Below are positions 7,764 through 17,129 of a DNA stretch of 42,055 nucleotides, in pieces. The stretch's first letter is position 1, and the number at the start of each line of letters is the position of its first letter. The notes under the pieces are model-generated. The model was not told where the DNA came from, searched no databases, and saw only the letters and a program-made list of their open reading frames with translations. The DNA is taken from positions 1 to 42,055 of the forward strand of contig CAJBLH010000068.1 of the NCBI GenBank assembly GCA_903953895.1, in the 5' to 3' direction. The position numbers and the translations under genes were made by a program. The DNA is from an uncultured Desulfobacteraceae bacterium (GTDB lineage Bacteria > Desulfobacterota > Desulfobacteria > Desulfobacterales > Desulfatirhabdiaceae).

Positions 7764-8070
7764 AATTTACCCTCATTGTATTTTGTGTTTGCATTGTGTT
7801 AGGGCAAATAGCCCTGAGACTGCAAGAAGCCATATTCCGATCAGCACTGTTGCCGGATTCTTGTTTTTTGTCTCCGCATCCCTCATGCACTGAATTACAT
7901 GTGTTTTTTGGTTCCGTTAAGCAATAACAACGCCACTGGCATTCATGGCGATCGCAGAAACCACCTGAAGTGCCGAAGCAATCCGGATTCCCTTCGATGC
8001 GTTGAATGCTCCGAATCAGACGTGATAAACATGGAACCCTATCATCTGAATCCTTATTATTTTTGTCCAT
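7756..8070 (-). CDS. Small cysteine-rich protein, unknown function
   Basis: The protein is about 104 residues from ATG 8068-8070, with a run of seven G as SD upstream (a start at 8151 is also open but poorer). It contains at least nine cysteines in clusters: PDCFGT...CDRHECQWRCYCL, then NTCNSVHEGC and later single cysteines. The segment CFGT-x(4)-CD-x(3)-C-x-WR-x-C-L recurs, as I recall, in short Desulfobacterota proteins of unknown role and may bind a metal. There is no signal peptide or TM segment. It is coupled to the PilZ-like gene by an 8-bp overlap (stop 7756-7758, next ATG 7761-7763), so the two probably act together. Confidence 0.55.
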   Translation of the reverse strand: MDKNNKDSDDRVPCLSRLIRSIQRIEGNPDCFGTSGGFCDRHECQWRCYCLTEPKNTCNSVHEGCGDKKQESGNSADRNMASCSLRAICPNTMQTQNTMRVNYA

Positions 8071-8483
8071 CGTTGACCCCCCCATCAATCTTTGCAGTGG
8101 AAAAACTTTCCACAACCAAGCATCTATAGCATTTTTCGACCGGTTATTCACAATTTTCGGTCATTTCCTCCAGAGCCGAATTTTCATGTGTCGCACCTCC
8201 ATCGATCAGTGTTGGAACCATGTGCGTGATTATATCGTTTCGATTTATTTTGTCTATAGAGGATGGGCTTCATTCTGTCTGAGGAAATCCACCAGTCGGG
8301 AGTTTTTCCCATTAATGCATGGGAGATTAGAAGTGTTGGTGCTTTTGAAAGGGGCCGGGGCAAATGACAAGTCGGCTGGCCTCCCGCTGGGGGAAGATCA
8401 ATGCCCTCAGATCATTTTTTGAGATTATGACCGAAATGAGGGCTTCATTCTTTCTGAGGTAATTTACCGGCTGGGAGTTTTCC
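8071..8483. other. Intergenic stretch with an imperfect direct repeat, no gene seen
   Basis: No frame here is convincing. The notable element is a 49-bp imperfect direct repeat at 8265-8313 and 8440-8488. A palindrome-like segment around 8383-8433 (CTCCCGCTGGGGGAAG and GATTATGACCG) resembles words of the element at 39241-39341. Confidence 0.5.
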
Positions 8484-8488
8484 CTATT
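8265..8488. repeat. 49-bp imperfect direct repeat, second copy overlapping a kinase stop codon
   Basis: GGGCTTCATTCTGTCTGAGG at 8265 recurs with small changes as GGGCTTCATTCTTTCTGAGG at 8440, and the similarity continues to about 8313 and 8488 (AATCCACCAGTCGGGAGT against AATTTACCGGCTGGGAGT). The second copy includes the stop codon of the kinase at 8484-10643. The first copy therefore looks like a small duplication of the 3' end of that gene plus downstream DNA. Confidence 0.55.
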
Positions 8489-10643
8489 CGCCGAGGAGAC
8501 ATGCCTTTGATTCGGAATTGTTTTTTGTCGCATTATCCGGATTTGGCGGTAAAGGGAGTTTGATCATAATTTTGGTGCCGTTCATTGATTGAGATTGAAT
8601 CGTCATTTGTCCCTGAAGCATGTTGACCCGTTCCTGCATGCTGCGAATGCCCATCCGTTTGGACCCCGCGGATGAAAATTCCTGTTTTTTCATGTCGAAC
8701 CCCTTGCCGTTGTCTTCGATCCGAAGGATGATATTCGGATAAGACCCCAGCAGCAGAATGTCGGCGTGATCAGCATCCGCATGTTTTCGGATATTGGACC
8801 ACCCTTCTTGAATCAACCGGTAAATATGAATTTCCATGTTTGGACCCATTTGAAATTTAGACAATCCAGCCGAGTGGAAATTGACATTAGTTTTGCCTTT
8901 TTCGGAAGCGTCTGCACAATAGATTTCAAGCGCCTTTACCAAACCCATTTCTTCGAGGCCGGGAAGACGTAAATCATAGGCCAGATTTCTGACATCATTG
9001 ATTGTCTGAGAGAGCAATCTGGCAAACCATGCCTGTTTCTCCCGAAGCTCGGAAATCGATATGGAAGGATCGAATGGGAGCGAATTGAATCCGATTTTCA
9101 GCGCAGATAGGTTCTGGGCGATACTGTCATGCAGCTCGCAGGAGATCAGATGCCGTTCATTTTCCTGGGCAGCGATCAGCAGTTGGGAAAGCTTGTGAAT
9201 CCTTTCTTCATCCATTTTGTGCTGGCTGTTGTCCCGGATGAACGAAACCATTCGACCACCATCCAAAGGTTTGTATTGAACACAGACTTCAACATCCAGA
9301 AGGCTTCGATCCTTGCAGCGATGACGGGTTTCAAAGCGTTCTTCTCCACGCGCCATGATGTTTAAAATTCGTGTGGTTGTGTCGGCAAACGACTCGATCG
9401 CTTCCATGTCTGAAATGCTCATGGTAAGTAGTTCCGCTTTGCTGTAACCGGTCATTCGGCAATAAGCGTCATTGACTTCCAGAATACGGCCCTGCATATC
9501 CGCGACGATAAAACCGTCCATTGCCGTCTTTAGAATTGTCGCGTGAATCTCCTCGCTTTTTTTCATCGCTTCCAGGGTGCGATGCTGCATCACCGCCTCT
9601 CCAATGTGCGATACAATGTTTTCCATAGCCTGAATTGTATCGATGCTGAATCTGTTCTTTCGGTAGTCGTTAAGCTGCAATACGCCAACGATGTTTTTCA
9701 TGGCGCGGATCGGAACGATGGCAATCGAAGCGTATTTGTCGTGAATGCATCGTTTTCGCAGGTGGAGTCGGGGAAAGTAACCGGTCAGAAGATCGGGAAG
9801 CCGACTGGAATCGTTTGTCCAAAAACTTCCACCCGGTGTAAACGCCGTGGACGGTTCGATATTCCCCGAAATGACCAGGCCGCAAATACACTCCAGCATC
9901 GCGGCGCCATCAGGCTCCCTGCAAATATCGACGTTTGAGTTTCGGCCGAGAAGGGAGTTTTCCGACATCAGAAAATCGTCAGAAAATCCGTTCTGAGCAA
10001 AATACGGAAAGTCAATTCCGCTTTGCAGCCGCATCCCTACGGCAGCACAACCAGTTGTTTGCTTGACAGCGTCGAGAGCGCGCCGGATCAAATCTTGAAA
10101 TTCTGCTGATTTATTCAGTATTTCAAGCACCTGGCCGGAAAGATGGCGATACATTTCCACCTGCTTCAGTCTGGTGATATCCCGGCCGGTCACCACCGCT
10201 CCGCCGACGATGCCATTTTTGTTACGGATGGGGGCGAAACTGCAACTCCCAACCCAGGTTTCGCCCGTGTCCTTTCGGTGAAAAATGTACTCGACATTTG
10301 AGCCTGTCTCACCCCGCAGGGCCCGGCTTACCGCCCGTTCTTTCAAGGGTAACGACTCGCCGTCAGCCGACAAGACATCGACGGTTTCAATATAAGCAGC
10401 CCAGTTTCTGGGGCAGGTGCTTTTGTTCAGGAATTTATTGAACGTTACGAAGGAATCGTTGAATTCGATGAACCGTCCGTCGGCATCGCAAATCAACATA
10501 GCATCCATCATGCTGGCCAAAGCCGCTTCCAGCTTCGCCTTGTTGGCCGGAACCCGCTCATCGGTTTCAGAATCCTCGATTGTTGCAATCACCTGCATAC
10601 CCAACTGGTTCGCAGGCTTTGTAAGGGTCTCATGTTCAGCCAT
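8484..10643 (-). CDS. NarX/NreB-type sensor kinase: PAS-GAF-PAS-HisKA_3-HATPase
   Basis: About 719 residues, no TM segment, so a cytoplasmic kinase. A PAS domain (residues ~40-160, ending GRDITRLKQ) is followed by a GAF domain (~175-355), a second PAS (~365-485) and a HisKA_3 dimer domain with the phospho-His in ENERHLISCELHDSIAQNL. The compact HATPase has LIQEGWSNIRKHADA and DNGKGFDM. Kinases of this family pair with NarL/LuxR-type response regulators; none is in the window. I chose ATG 10643 because AAGGA sits 8 nt upstream. The longer TTG start at 10742 would overlap the upstream kinase gene by 20 bp and lacks an SD. The 79-bp gap to the BarA-like gene suggests co-transcription with it. 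Confidence 0.88.
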   Translation of the reverse strand: MAEHETLTKPANQLGMQVIATIEDSETDERVPANKAKLEAALASMMDAMLICDADGRFIEFNDSFVTFNKFLNKSTCPRNWAAYIETVDVLSADGESLPLKERAVSRALRGETGSNVEYIFHRKDTGETWVGSCSFAPIRNKNGIVGGAVVTGRDITRLKQVEMYRHLSGQVLEILNKSAEFQDLIRRALDAVKQTTGCAAVGMRLQSGIDFPYFAQNGFSDDFLMSENSLLGRNSNVDICREPDGAAMLECICGLVISGNIEPSTAFTPGGSFWTNDSSRLPDLLTGYFPRLHLRKRCIHDKYASIAIVPIRAMKNIVGVLQLNDYRKNRFSIDTIQAMENIVSHIGEAVMQHRTLEAMKKSEEIHATILKTAMDGFIVADMQGRILEVNDAYCRMTGYSKAELLTMSISDMEAIESFADTTTRILNIMARGEERFETRHRCKDRSLLDVEVCVQYKPLDGGRMVSFIRDNSQHKMDEERIHKLSQLLIAAQENERHLISCELHDSIAQNLSALKIGFNSLPFDPSISISELREKQAWFARLLSQTINDVRNLAYDLRLPGLEEMGLVKALEIYCADASEKGKTNVNFHSAGLSKFQMGPNMEIHIYRLIQEGWSNIRKHADADHADILLLGSYPNIILRIEDNGKGFDMKKQEFSSAGSKRMGIRSMQERVNMLQGQMTIQSQSMNGTKIMIKLPLPPNPDNATKNNSESKACLLGE

Positions 10644-10722
10644 AGATATAGTCCTTGGACTGCTCTCCGGTATCGAAACAAACGCAATTACGGCCGCTGC
10701 TCTGGCTTTGCAAATCGCTGGA

Positions 10723-13700
10723 TCACGCATCGCCCGATCCAATGAAGCTATTATTTTGCATCGCTTCCTTCAGCCTGTCAAACTGGGTTTCCAGTTCACG
10801 CATGAACGCACCGGCAGCGGTCAGTTCCTGACCCATGGCGGCTTTTTCCATTTCGAATGCCGCAGCCCGCAATCGTTCTCCGCCGATATTGGCGGCAGCG
10901 CCCTTGATGGTATGGGCCTGACGTTCGGCAGCCGGCAGATCGCCTGTTTCCAGAAAAATTTTCAGGGCGTGTATTCGCTGCGGGATATCCGTCAGAAATC
11001 CCTCCTGAATCGTTTTCGCCAGATCTTCGTCACCCAGCAGCCGCTCCAGCATCCCCGGCTTGTTCCACACAGGCAGCTTGTCGGTCTTCACCGCCAGTTC
11101 TTTCCCAAAGTCCTGTTCATCCTTCATCAGCCCACCTTCTGTCTCACTTTTCATCAACCATTTCTCCAACCGGTCCGCCAGCGCCTGCGGCGATACCGGC
11201 TTGGATATATAGTCGTTCATGCCGGCGGCCAGACATTTCTCCCGGTCGCCCTGTATTGCATGGGCAGTCATGGCGATGATCGGAATTGGGAATGAGGAAT
11301 TACGAATTACGAATGATGAAGAAGTGTTGCCTGTTTGCGCTTGATTCGTAATTTCTAATTCGTAATTTCTAATTCTCTTCGTAGCTTCAATCCCATCCAT
11401 CACCGGCATCTGCACATCCATCAGAATCAGGTCGTAGGGAAGGGTTTCCATTGCCTTGAGCGCCTCGGCGCCATTGGCCACGACGTCCGCCTGCAACCCC
11501 AGTTTCTTCAGGATTCCCAGTGCCACCTGCTGGTTGGTGATGTTGTCTTCGGCCAGCAGGATACGCGCCTTGCTTCCGGCAAACCGGTTCATTAGAGCGT
11601 GAGCGGAATGGCGTGTGACGATGGGTTGCGGGCAAGGCTCGGAAGCGCCCCGTTCCGCCAGTGTCCGGGACAGTAGGCTTTTTAGTTCATGGTGGCGTAT
11701 CGGCTTGTTCAGGTAGCCGGCAAAGCCGATTTCCGCCAGGCGCCGGGCCTCGCCCCGTGTTCCCATCGATGTCAGCATCACCAGGTGGGTGCAGGCCAGA
11801 CGTTTGTCGGCCTTGATGGCAGAACCGAGCGTTTCGCCATCCATGCCCGGCATCTGCATATCGACTACGGCGATCCGGAAGGGATCACCTGCATCGAAAG
11901 CCTGAACAAGTGCTTCGAGGGCTGAAGGGCCATCCGGCGTTTCGGTGGTCCGCATGCCCCACGAGGTCAGTCGGGTGGTCAGGATTTGTCGATTTGTGGC
12001 GTTGTCATCCACGATCAGCGCCCTGACATGGTGAAGATCTGCCGGCGGAAGTATTTCCGCATGGGCGCCATCCGGCTGTTTGACGAGCCGAGCGGTAAAC
12101 CAGAACGCAGAGCCCTTGCCGACTTCGCTCTCAACCCCTATTTCGCCGCCCATCAGCTCGGCCAGTTGTTTCGATATGGCCAGGCCCAAACCCGTACCGC
12201 CATACTGCCGCGTGGTTGAAGCGTCTGCCTGGGTGAAATCGGAAAAAATCATGCCGATCTTGTCTTCAGGAATTCCAATACCCGTATCACGCACCGTAAA
12301 TCGCAGAAAAACAGTGTCGGGAGAGCTGTGAACCCTGTCTCCTGCCCCCTGCCCCCCTGTTTCATCAACCACCGTAACAAGAATCGCCACCTCTCCCTCA
12401 TGGGTGAATTTGATGGCATTGCCTGCCAGGTTGACAAGAATCTGTCGCAGGCGGCCCGGATCACCTCTTAGAAGCAACGGAACACCCGGTTCGGTGCTGA
12501 AGAGCAGCTCCAGTTCCTTGTCATGGGCGCGCAAGGCCAGGGAGGTCACAAAATCCTCCAGAAGATTCTGCAGATCGAAGTCCAGGATTTCCAGATCCAG
12601 CTTGCCGGCCTCGATCTTGGAGAAATCAAGAATGTCGTTGATAAGTATAAGAAGCGAGTCGCCGCTGGCGTGTACGACCTCGGCAAAATGACGTTGCTCC
12701 AAAGTCAGATTCGTGTCGAGAAGCAGGCCCGTCATGCCGATAATCCCGTTCATGGGCGTGCGGATTTCATGACTCATGTTAGCCAGAAACTCGCTCTTGG
12801 CCGTGTTGGCCTGTGCGGCCCGGGTTGCCATTTCATGGGCAAGAATCGTCTGTTTTTCAAGCGATATGTTTTTCTTATGAAGTTCTGTCTGCTGCATATC
12901 GATGGTTCGGTCAATGCGGCGCAGCAGGATAAACAGGAACCCGAACATTGCCGACAGAAGTACGATTGCCCCACCGACGCCGATGATCAGCAGCCGACTC
13001 TGCGTTGCCTTTGCCGCAGTCATGTCGTGCATCAGGAATAATTCACCCACTTGAGCGCCGGACGCATCGATCATCGGGGTGGAATTCACCCGCCACGACC
13101 GGCCGTCAAAATCCATATCTGCAGAGGTGTCACCGTGAATATGCTCCTGTATGTTGATAAACGGATCGAGTTCAGCAGGAAATACAGGCAGAGAGGAGAA
13201 TATCATCGCATGAACGGGAAAGCGGTTCCAGTCGGTTTCCCGGCCGAGCATCTTCATGCCCGCCTCCCATGCGTTTTGCACCAGGACTTCCTTGTGGATC
13301 GCCAGCGCAATCTCGGTCGAGTAAACTTTGTGCAGGGTAGCCAGGATATCCTCGATCTCCTTGCCCAGCTCCAGGTAGCCGATGAGTTCGCCACCATCAT
13401 AGACCGGCTGTACCGACCGAAGGGTAAATGTGCCCAGAGGCCCGATTTCAAGGCCCGTCGCCGTCTTACCGGTGCGCTCGGCTTCTTGCGTGGTGCGGCG
13501 GTCTATCCGGTCGCCGCGCCTTGCCGGTTGATGAACACGGAGCAGGCAGACACGGTCCGGTCCGGAGAAGTAGAAATGCGTCAGGCCATGGTCGATCTGG
13601 AGTTTAGCAAAGATCTGCTCATAATCTGCCAGCAGACGCCCCCGGTCCAGGGCCTTCAGGGCCGGACGCAAGCTTGTATCCCGGAGCAGAACCTGCCCCA

Positions 13701-14562
13701 GCGCTTCAAGCATCCGCGATTGTTCTTTCTCCAGTATGGCCAAACCTCCGGTGACCTCTTCCATTGCCTGTTGGCTGGACCGATTCAGGTTGTCTTGATA
13801 TTGATTCACCAGCAGCGCGCCAGCCCCGCTGACCAGGAGAAACAGCATGACCGCCAGTGGAATCATCAAGCGGTACGAGATCGGCTTGCCAGAGGCATCC
13901 GCCTGGGAGTGCGTAGCGATCAACCAGGATGTCAGAAGGATCAGCATCGCCAGCATCAATCCGGCGGGCAGAACGGCATGAGCGGCTACATCCAATTTCC
14001 AGGCTCCGGCATCGATATCCATGCACAGTACTGCGGTCAGCTCCCCTGTGGCCGAGTGAGTCAAGGGAACCAGCGCCGTTATCCATGTGCCCCACCGGTC
14101 AGATACTGGCCCCTCGACCGTAGCAATCCTGGAGTCGAAAACACGGTGAAAGCTTTCAGGCGCTTCTTCATACAACTGCCCGGGAGGAGAGAGTTCCTTC
14201 GAGTCGCTGGGTTCGGAATCCACATAAAAGAATACGGTACCGTCATCCTTGCGGCCCAAAATGTAGAAGAACCGGCATTTGAAGTTGGCCTGCCGCGCCT
14301 GGTTAAGCTGCTGTTTCAGCCGCAGATAGTCGGCTGAAACCAGGTCGGCCTCAGCGCCGCAGAGCGACTTGACCCGATCGAGATTGATCGCCTGCGCCAC
14401 CAGCCGCGCCTGCAGCAGCAGATCTTCCCGCATCCGGCGATCGGCGCGATGTACCGTCCACCCCACAAAAACCGATCCGGCTGTCAGAACGATGATCAGC
14501 AGAACCATCGTCCAGATATTGACCCTGCCAGTCAGGGCGCGCGTCGTTTTCTTATGATTCAT
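10723..14562 (-). CDS. BarA-like tripartite hybrid kinase: double sensor-HisKA-HATPase-REC-REC-HPt
   Basis: 1279 residues with GGAGG 8 nt before the ATG. TM1 is near 15-36, a first periplasmic domain follows to ~195, TM2 and TM3 lie near 195-250, a second Cache-like sensor spans ~255-520, and TM4 is near 525-550. The core has HisKA ([19 protein letters not shown]), HATPase ([24 protein letters not shown]), REC1 ([23 protein letters not shown]), REC2 ([23 protein letters not shown]) and a C-terminal HPt domain ([16 protein letters not shown]). Phosphate should pass His-Asp-His-Asp to a separate regulator. Two in-frame insertions of repeat-like DNA interrupt it: one in the HATPase (about 12325-12365) and one in REC2 (about 11285-11385). 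Both lie in loops, so the protein could still fold. Confidence 0.93.
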   Translation of the reverse strand: MNHKKTTRALTGRVNIWTMVLLIIVLTAGSVFVGWTVHRADRRMREDLLLQARLVAQAINLDRVKSLCGAEADLVSADYLRLKQQLNQARQANFKCRFFYILGRKDDGTVFFYVDSEPSDSKELSPPGQLYEEAPESFHRVFDSRIATVEGPVSDRWGTWITALVPLTHSATGELTAVLCMDIDAGAWKLDVAAHAVLPAGLMLAMLILLTSWLIATHSQADASGKPISYRLMIPLAVMLFLLVSGAGALLVNQYQDNLNRSSQQAMEEVTGGLAILEKEQSRMLEALGQVLLRDTSLRPALKALDRGRLLADYEQIFAKLQIDHGLTHFYFSGPDRVCLLRVHQPARRGDRIDRRTTQEAERTGKTATGLEIGPLGTFTLRSVQPVYDGGELIGYLELGKEIEDILATLHKVYSTEIALAIHKEVLVQNAWEAGMKMLGRETDWNRFPVHAMIFSSLPVFPAELDPFINIQEHIHGDTSADMDFDGRSWRVNSTPMIDASGAQVGELFLMHDMTAAKATQSRLLIIGVGGAIVLLSAMFGFLFILLRRIDRTIDMQQTELHKKNISLEKQTILAHEMATRAAQANTAKSEFLANMSHEIRTPMNGIIGMTGLLLDTNLTLEQRHFAEVVHASGDSLLILINDILDFSKIEAGKLDLEILDFDLQNLLEDFVTSLALRAHDKELELLFSTEPGVPLLLRGDPGRLRQILVNLAGNAIKFTHEGEVAILVTVVDETGGQGAGDRVHSSPDTVFLRFTVRDTGIGIPEDKIGMIFSDFTQADASTTRQYGGTGLGLAISKQLAELMGGEIGVESEVGKGSAFWFTARLVKQPDGAHAEILPPADLHHVRALIVDDNATNRQILTTRLTSWGMRTTETPDGPSALEALVQAFDAGDPFRIAVVDMQMPGMDGETLGSAIKADKRLACTHLVMLTSMGTRGEARRLAEIGFAGYLNKPIRHHELKSLLSRTLAERGASEPCPQPIVTRHSAHALMNRFAGSKARILLAEDNITNQQVALGILKKLGLQADVVANGAEALKAMETLPYDLILMDVQMPVMDGIEATKRIRNYELEITNQAQTGNTSSSFVIRNSSFPIPIIAMTAHAIQGDREKCLAAGMNDYISKPVSPQALADRLEKWLMKSETEGGLMKDEQDFGKELAVKTDKLPVWNKPGMLERLLGDEDLAKTIQEGFLTDIPQRIHALKIFLETGDLPAAERQAHTIKGAAANIGGERLRAAAFEMEKAAMGQELTAAGAFMRELETQFDRLKEAMQNNSFIGSGDA
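11285..11385. repeat. In-frame repeat insertion inside the REC2 domain
   Basis: The DNA consists of mirrored AATTACGAATTACGAA-type words (GAGGAATTACGAATTACGAA near 11290, TTCGTAATTTCTAATTCG near 11346). It encodes the foreign-looking segment [11 protein letters not shown]...[11 protein letters not shown] between the conserved KRIR and PIIAMTAHA parts of the receiver. Normal receivers have only a few residues there. The words are typical of dispersed intergenic repeats in bacteria and the insert keeps the frame. Confidence 0.65.
12325..12365. repeat. Short in-frame insertion of a CAGGGGGCAGG-type repeat in the HATPase domain
   Basis: The plus strand reads CCTGTCTCCTGCCCCCTGCC, followed by CCCCTG. 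It inserts about twelve residues ([13 protein letters not shown]) between VTVVDET and the strand [12 protein letters not shown]. The same kind of word occurs between genes at 39945-40050. Confidence 0.5.
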
Positions 14563-14690
14563 TCCGTTCGCCTCCGACCGCGTTTTTCGGCAGCCATTTC
14601 TCCAGCCGATCCGCCAGCACCTGCAGCGATACCGGTTTGAATACTATCCAGAAATTCACTCTTGGCGGCATTGGCCATATCGGCTCGTAT
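14552..14690 (-). pseudogene. Deletion scar of a second BarA-like hybrid kinase
   Basis: Reading the minus strand from about 14690, one frame gives RADMANAAKSEFL, the sequence just before the phospho-His of a HisKA domain. After about 14646 another frame gives [18 protein letters not shown] (14575-14637), the end of a receiver domain, nearly identical to [18 protein letters not shown] in the neighbouring intact kinase. The whole kinase core between these points is gone. The tail reads on to a stop at 14552, overlapping the start of the intact gene (14562). This is best explained by a large internal deletion in a tandem paralogue. Confidence 0.6.
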
Positions 14691-14761
14691 CTACTATCGT
14701 ATGAGCCGGCCCCCCGCCGCTGGTGGGAGGAGCATAATGTCTCCATGGGAAGAGGGGAGGA

Positions 14762-15892
14762 TTAAGCGCATACAGGCAAAAAGACCCGGAAGACACTGCC
14801 GCTTCCCGGTTCGCTCTCCACCGTAATTGCTCCGCCATGGGCTTGTACGATACCGAGAACCACGGACAATCCCATGCCCCTGCCGATAAATTTTGTGGTA
14901 AAAAACGGATCAAAGAGGTTATCGGTATCGCAGCACATAATCCCACAGCCTTTGTCTACCACTTCCAGGCATGCATACACACTTTCCTGCGGCTGCCAGT
15001 TTACGGGAAAACGATTGGATAAAGGAATGTCCAATTCATCGACCGTCTTGACGGTCAGGCGGACCATCCCCTGATTTTGATCGAAGGCTTCCCATGCATT
15101 GGTGGCCAGGATCGTCAGCATCTGTTTGATTTGATCGGCATCCGCATGAACAACCGGACCCGAATCGGGAAAATGGGTCTCGATCGTCACATTTTTAGGT
15201 ACTGCTGCCTGAAGCAAAACAAAACCCCGGCGGCAGATTCGGGATAAATCCTGGGGCTGTCGATTGCCGGCGTTTTGCCCCCGGTAAGACACCATCGAAC
15301 CGCTGATCTGAGCTGCGCGATGAGCGGCTTTCAGCGCGGCTGTCAGTTTTTCGGCCGTGAAAGAATTCTTGGGAAGGTCTTCGATGGCCATTTCCAGGTT
15401 GCCGATCACAACCTGGAGCTGATTGTTGAAATTGTGCGCAATGGCCCGCGCCATGCGGTTTAGACTTTCAAACTTCTGGACCTGCCGGTTCCGGGCTTCA
15501 AGTTCCGAATTTTCGGCTTCCGCCCGTTTGCGGTCGGTGATGTCGTGGACAATGGAGCAGAGAAAGTTCTTATCCGCCAATTCTATCTTGCTGCTGAATA
15601 CATCCACATCCCGGATGGAGCCATCCGCTCTGCGATGTTTAAATACCCAATGCAGCGATCCCGCTGATAGAGTTTTATGCACCTCATCCATCACGGTTTC
15701 GGGCGGCAGGGTGTTGATCTGCTGAATGCGCATCGTCCTGAGTTCTGATAGAGACCAGCCATAAAAGTCTGATGCCGCTTGATTGGCTTGAATGATAGCT
15801 CCTGAACCCGGATCGATCAGAAGCATGATTGCACGATTCAGTTCAAACAGTTTCGTGAACTGCGCCTCGCTTTTACTTGATAATTCTCCCAT
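14762..15892 (-). CDS. Soluble PAS histidine kinase of the AHNFNNQL type
   Basis: 376 residues, no TM segment. PAS is at residues ~10-125 (IDPGSGAIIQANQAASDFYG, ending HDITDRKRAE). The H-box is MARAIAHNFNNQLQVVIGNL and the HATPase has VVDKGCGI and GRGMGLSVVLGIVQAHGG. There is no receiver, unlike its relatives at 1-761 and 2874-5807. An in-frame TGA four codons upstream fixes the start at ATG 15892 or later, and no clear SD precedes it. The ATG lies inside the end of a regulator fragment (15873-16076, 20-bp overlap). Expression could therefore depend on translation of that fragment, or the original 5' end may have been lost. Confidence 0.85.
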   Translation of the reverse strand: MGELSSKSEAQFTKLFELNRAIMLLIDPGSGAIIQANQAASDFYGWSLSELRTMRIQQINTLPPETVMDEVHKTLSAGSLHWVFKHRRADGSIRDVDVFSSKIELADKNFLCSIVHDITDRKRAEAENSELEARNRQVQKFESLNRMARAIAHNFNNQLQVVIGNLEMAIEDLPKNSFTAEKLTAALKAAHRAAQISGSMVSYRGQNAGNRQPQDLSRICRRGFVLLQAAVPKNVTIETHFPDSGPVVHADADQIKQMLTILATNAWEAFDQNQGMVRLTVKTVDELDIPLSNRFPVNWQPQESVYACLEVVDKGCGIMCCDTDNLFDPFFTTKFIGRGMGLSVVLGIVQAHGGAITVESEPGSGSVFRVFLPVCA

Positions 15893-16076
15893 TGTCGGGT
15901 TTCATACTCGCTTTTGTGGTTTTATACCAGTCTGTCTCAAACACATTTACCGGCGCGTCATCATCTGTAATCTCAAGGCTGCTTCCGAATTCCTTCTGTA
16001 AAAAACTTATAACCATGTCTGAAATCATCCCCTTAATGACAATTTCAGTATGGGGCGTTTTCACGACTGCCTGCAT
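15873..16076 (-). pseudogene. N-terminal fragment of an HTH antitoxin/regulator
   Basis: 67 residues from ATG 16074-16076: MQAVVKTPHTEIVIKGMISD, an LQKEFGSSLEI segment, then VFETDWYKTTKASMKP. This matches the N-terminal domain of ~130-150-residue HTH regulators, where the WYK...mTPG segment leads into an Xre-type HTH. Here the frame ends (DNGRIIK, stop) just where the HTH should begin, so DNA binding is lost. It overlaps the following kinase start by 20 bp. Family call is by pattern memory only. Confidence 0.45.
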
Positions 16077-16205
16077 AATACACATCTATTTGTTTCGGTT
16101 GTAATCAATTTTTGGTTACTTATCAATCATAGTTTTTCTCACATACATGATCCATTACCCAGGGAGAACAGGTTGCGTTTTATGGCAATTCTCCTACGAT
16201 TCCCC

Positions 16206-17129
16206 TCAACCGGCGACAACCCTGTCGCCACCCTGATTTTTGGCATGATACATGGCGATATCGGCGCGTTTAATCAGAATCACACCCGAGGTTTCGTCTT
16301 TTCGCTGAACCACGCCCAAGCTTAAAGTAACACGGGGAAGCACGCAGCTTCTACGGCAATCATACGGCCAGTCGTCATTGAATATCCGGCGGATCTTCTC
16401 AGCGGTAATTATCGCCTGGTCTAAATTGGTCTCAGGCAGCAGGACGAAGAACTCGTCTCCGCCATATCGAAAGCCTTTATCCGTGCTGCGGATTGTATCA
16501 TTGAGCAGATTTCCGACCCGCCGAAGGACGTTGTCACCCTCCAGATGCCCGAGCCGGTCATTGCATTCCTTGAATTTATCCAGATCAAAACAGATCAGAC
16601 TCAATGGACTGTTATAGCGTATGACCCGGTCGATTTCATCGGCCAGGCAGGAATGGAAATGCCGCTGGTTGAACAGATTGGTCAGTCCATCGACAATGGA
16701 AAGTTTATGGAGTTTTTCCTCCATAGCTTTTTGATTTGTCAGGTCATGGAAAAAACCGACGCTCCCCACCTCATTGCCGTTGTCAAAAATCAATACCGCC
16801 GACAGGCGAATCGGAATGGCTTTGTTGTCTATGTCAACAATGGTGGTTTCGAACCCATCGAGACATCCAACACCGCCGTAGTCTTCGGCATAAAGAGATG
16901 TTTTGATCCTGCGCGCCTGTTCCCGGGTTCCATAGATTTGACCAATGTCCAGACGCCCAATGACATCCACAATCTTGCGCCGGGTCAACGCAGCGGCTTT
17001 TGCATTGAAAATCACCACAGTACCGCGCGTATCCACGCCGATGACCCCATCCGGACAAGCGGCGATCAGGTTGGAGATCATTGTATCTCCGGGCATTATC
17101 GTGGAAAAAGCTGTCTTGATCATTGTCAT
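16206..17129 (-). CDS. PAS-GGDEF diguanylate cyclase
   Basis: About 307 residues. A PAS domain (residues ~20-135: PDGVIGVDTRGTVVIFNAKA, ending HDLTNQKAMEE) is followed by a GGDEF domain with a complete active site (FRYGGDEFFVLLPE) and the inhibitory I-site RSTD five residues before GGDEF. The start of the domain (DGLTNLFNQRHF) and its end (ADIAMYHAKNQGGDRV) are intact. It should make cyclic di-GMP from two GTP in the cytoplasm under control of its PAS domain. ATG 17129 overlaps the stop of the upstream small gene as ATGA; ATG 17123 is better spaced from GGGGAAG and is also possible. The frame is open to 17198. Confidence 0.9.
   Translation of the reverse strand: MTMIKTAFSTIMPGDTMISNLIAACPDGVIGVDTRGTVVIFNAKAAALTRRKIVDVIGRLDIGQIYGTREQARRIKTSLYAEDYGGVGCLDGFETTIVDIDNKAIPIRLSAVLIFDNGNEVGSVGFFHDLTNQKAMEEKLHKLSIVDGLTNLFNQRHFHSCLADEIDRVIRYNSPLSLICFDLDKFKECNDRLGHLEGDNVLRRVGNLLNDTIRSTDKGFRYGGDEFFVLLPETNLDQAIITAEKIRRIFNDDWPYDCRRSCVLPRVTLSLGVVQRKDETSGVILIKRADIAMYHAKNQGGDRVVAG

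Noticed and set aside
13051..14337. A 428-codon plus-strand open frame
   Set aside because: It lies wholly antisense to the BarA-like kinase, whose domains and motifs are unambiguous; the plus-strand product has no recognisable domain and is a shadow of GC-rich codons.
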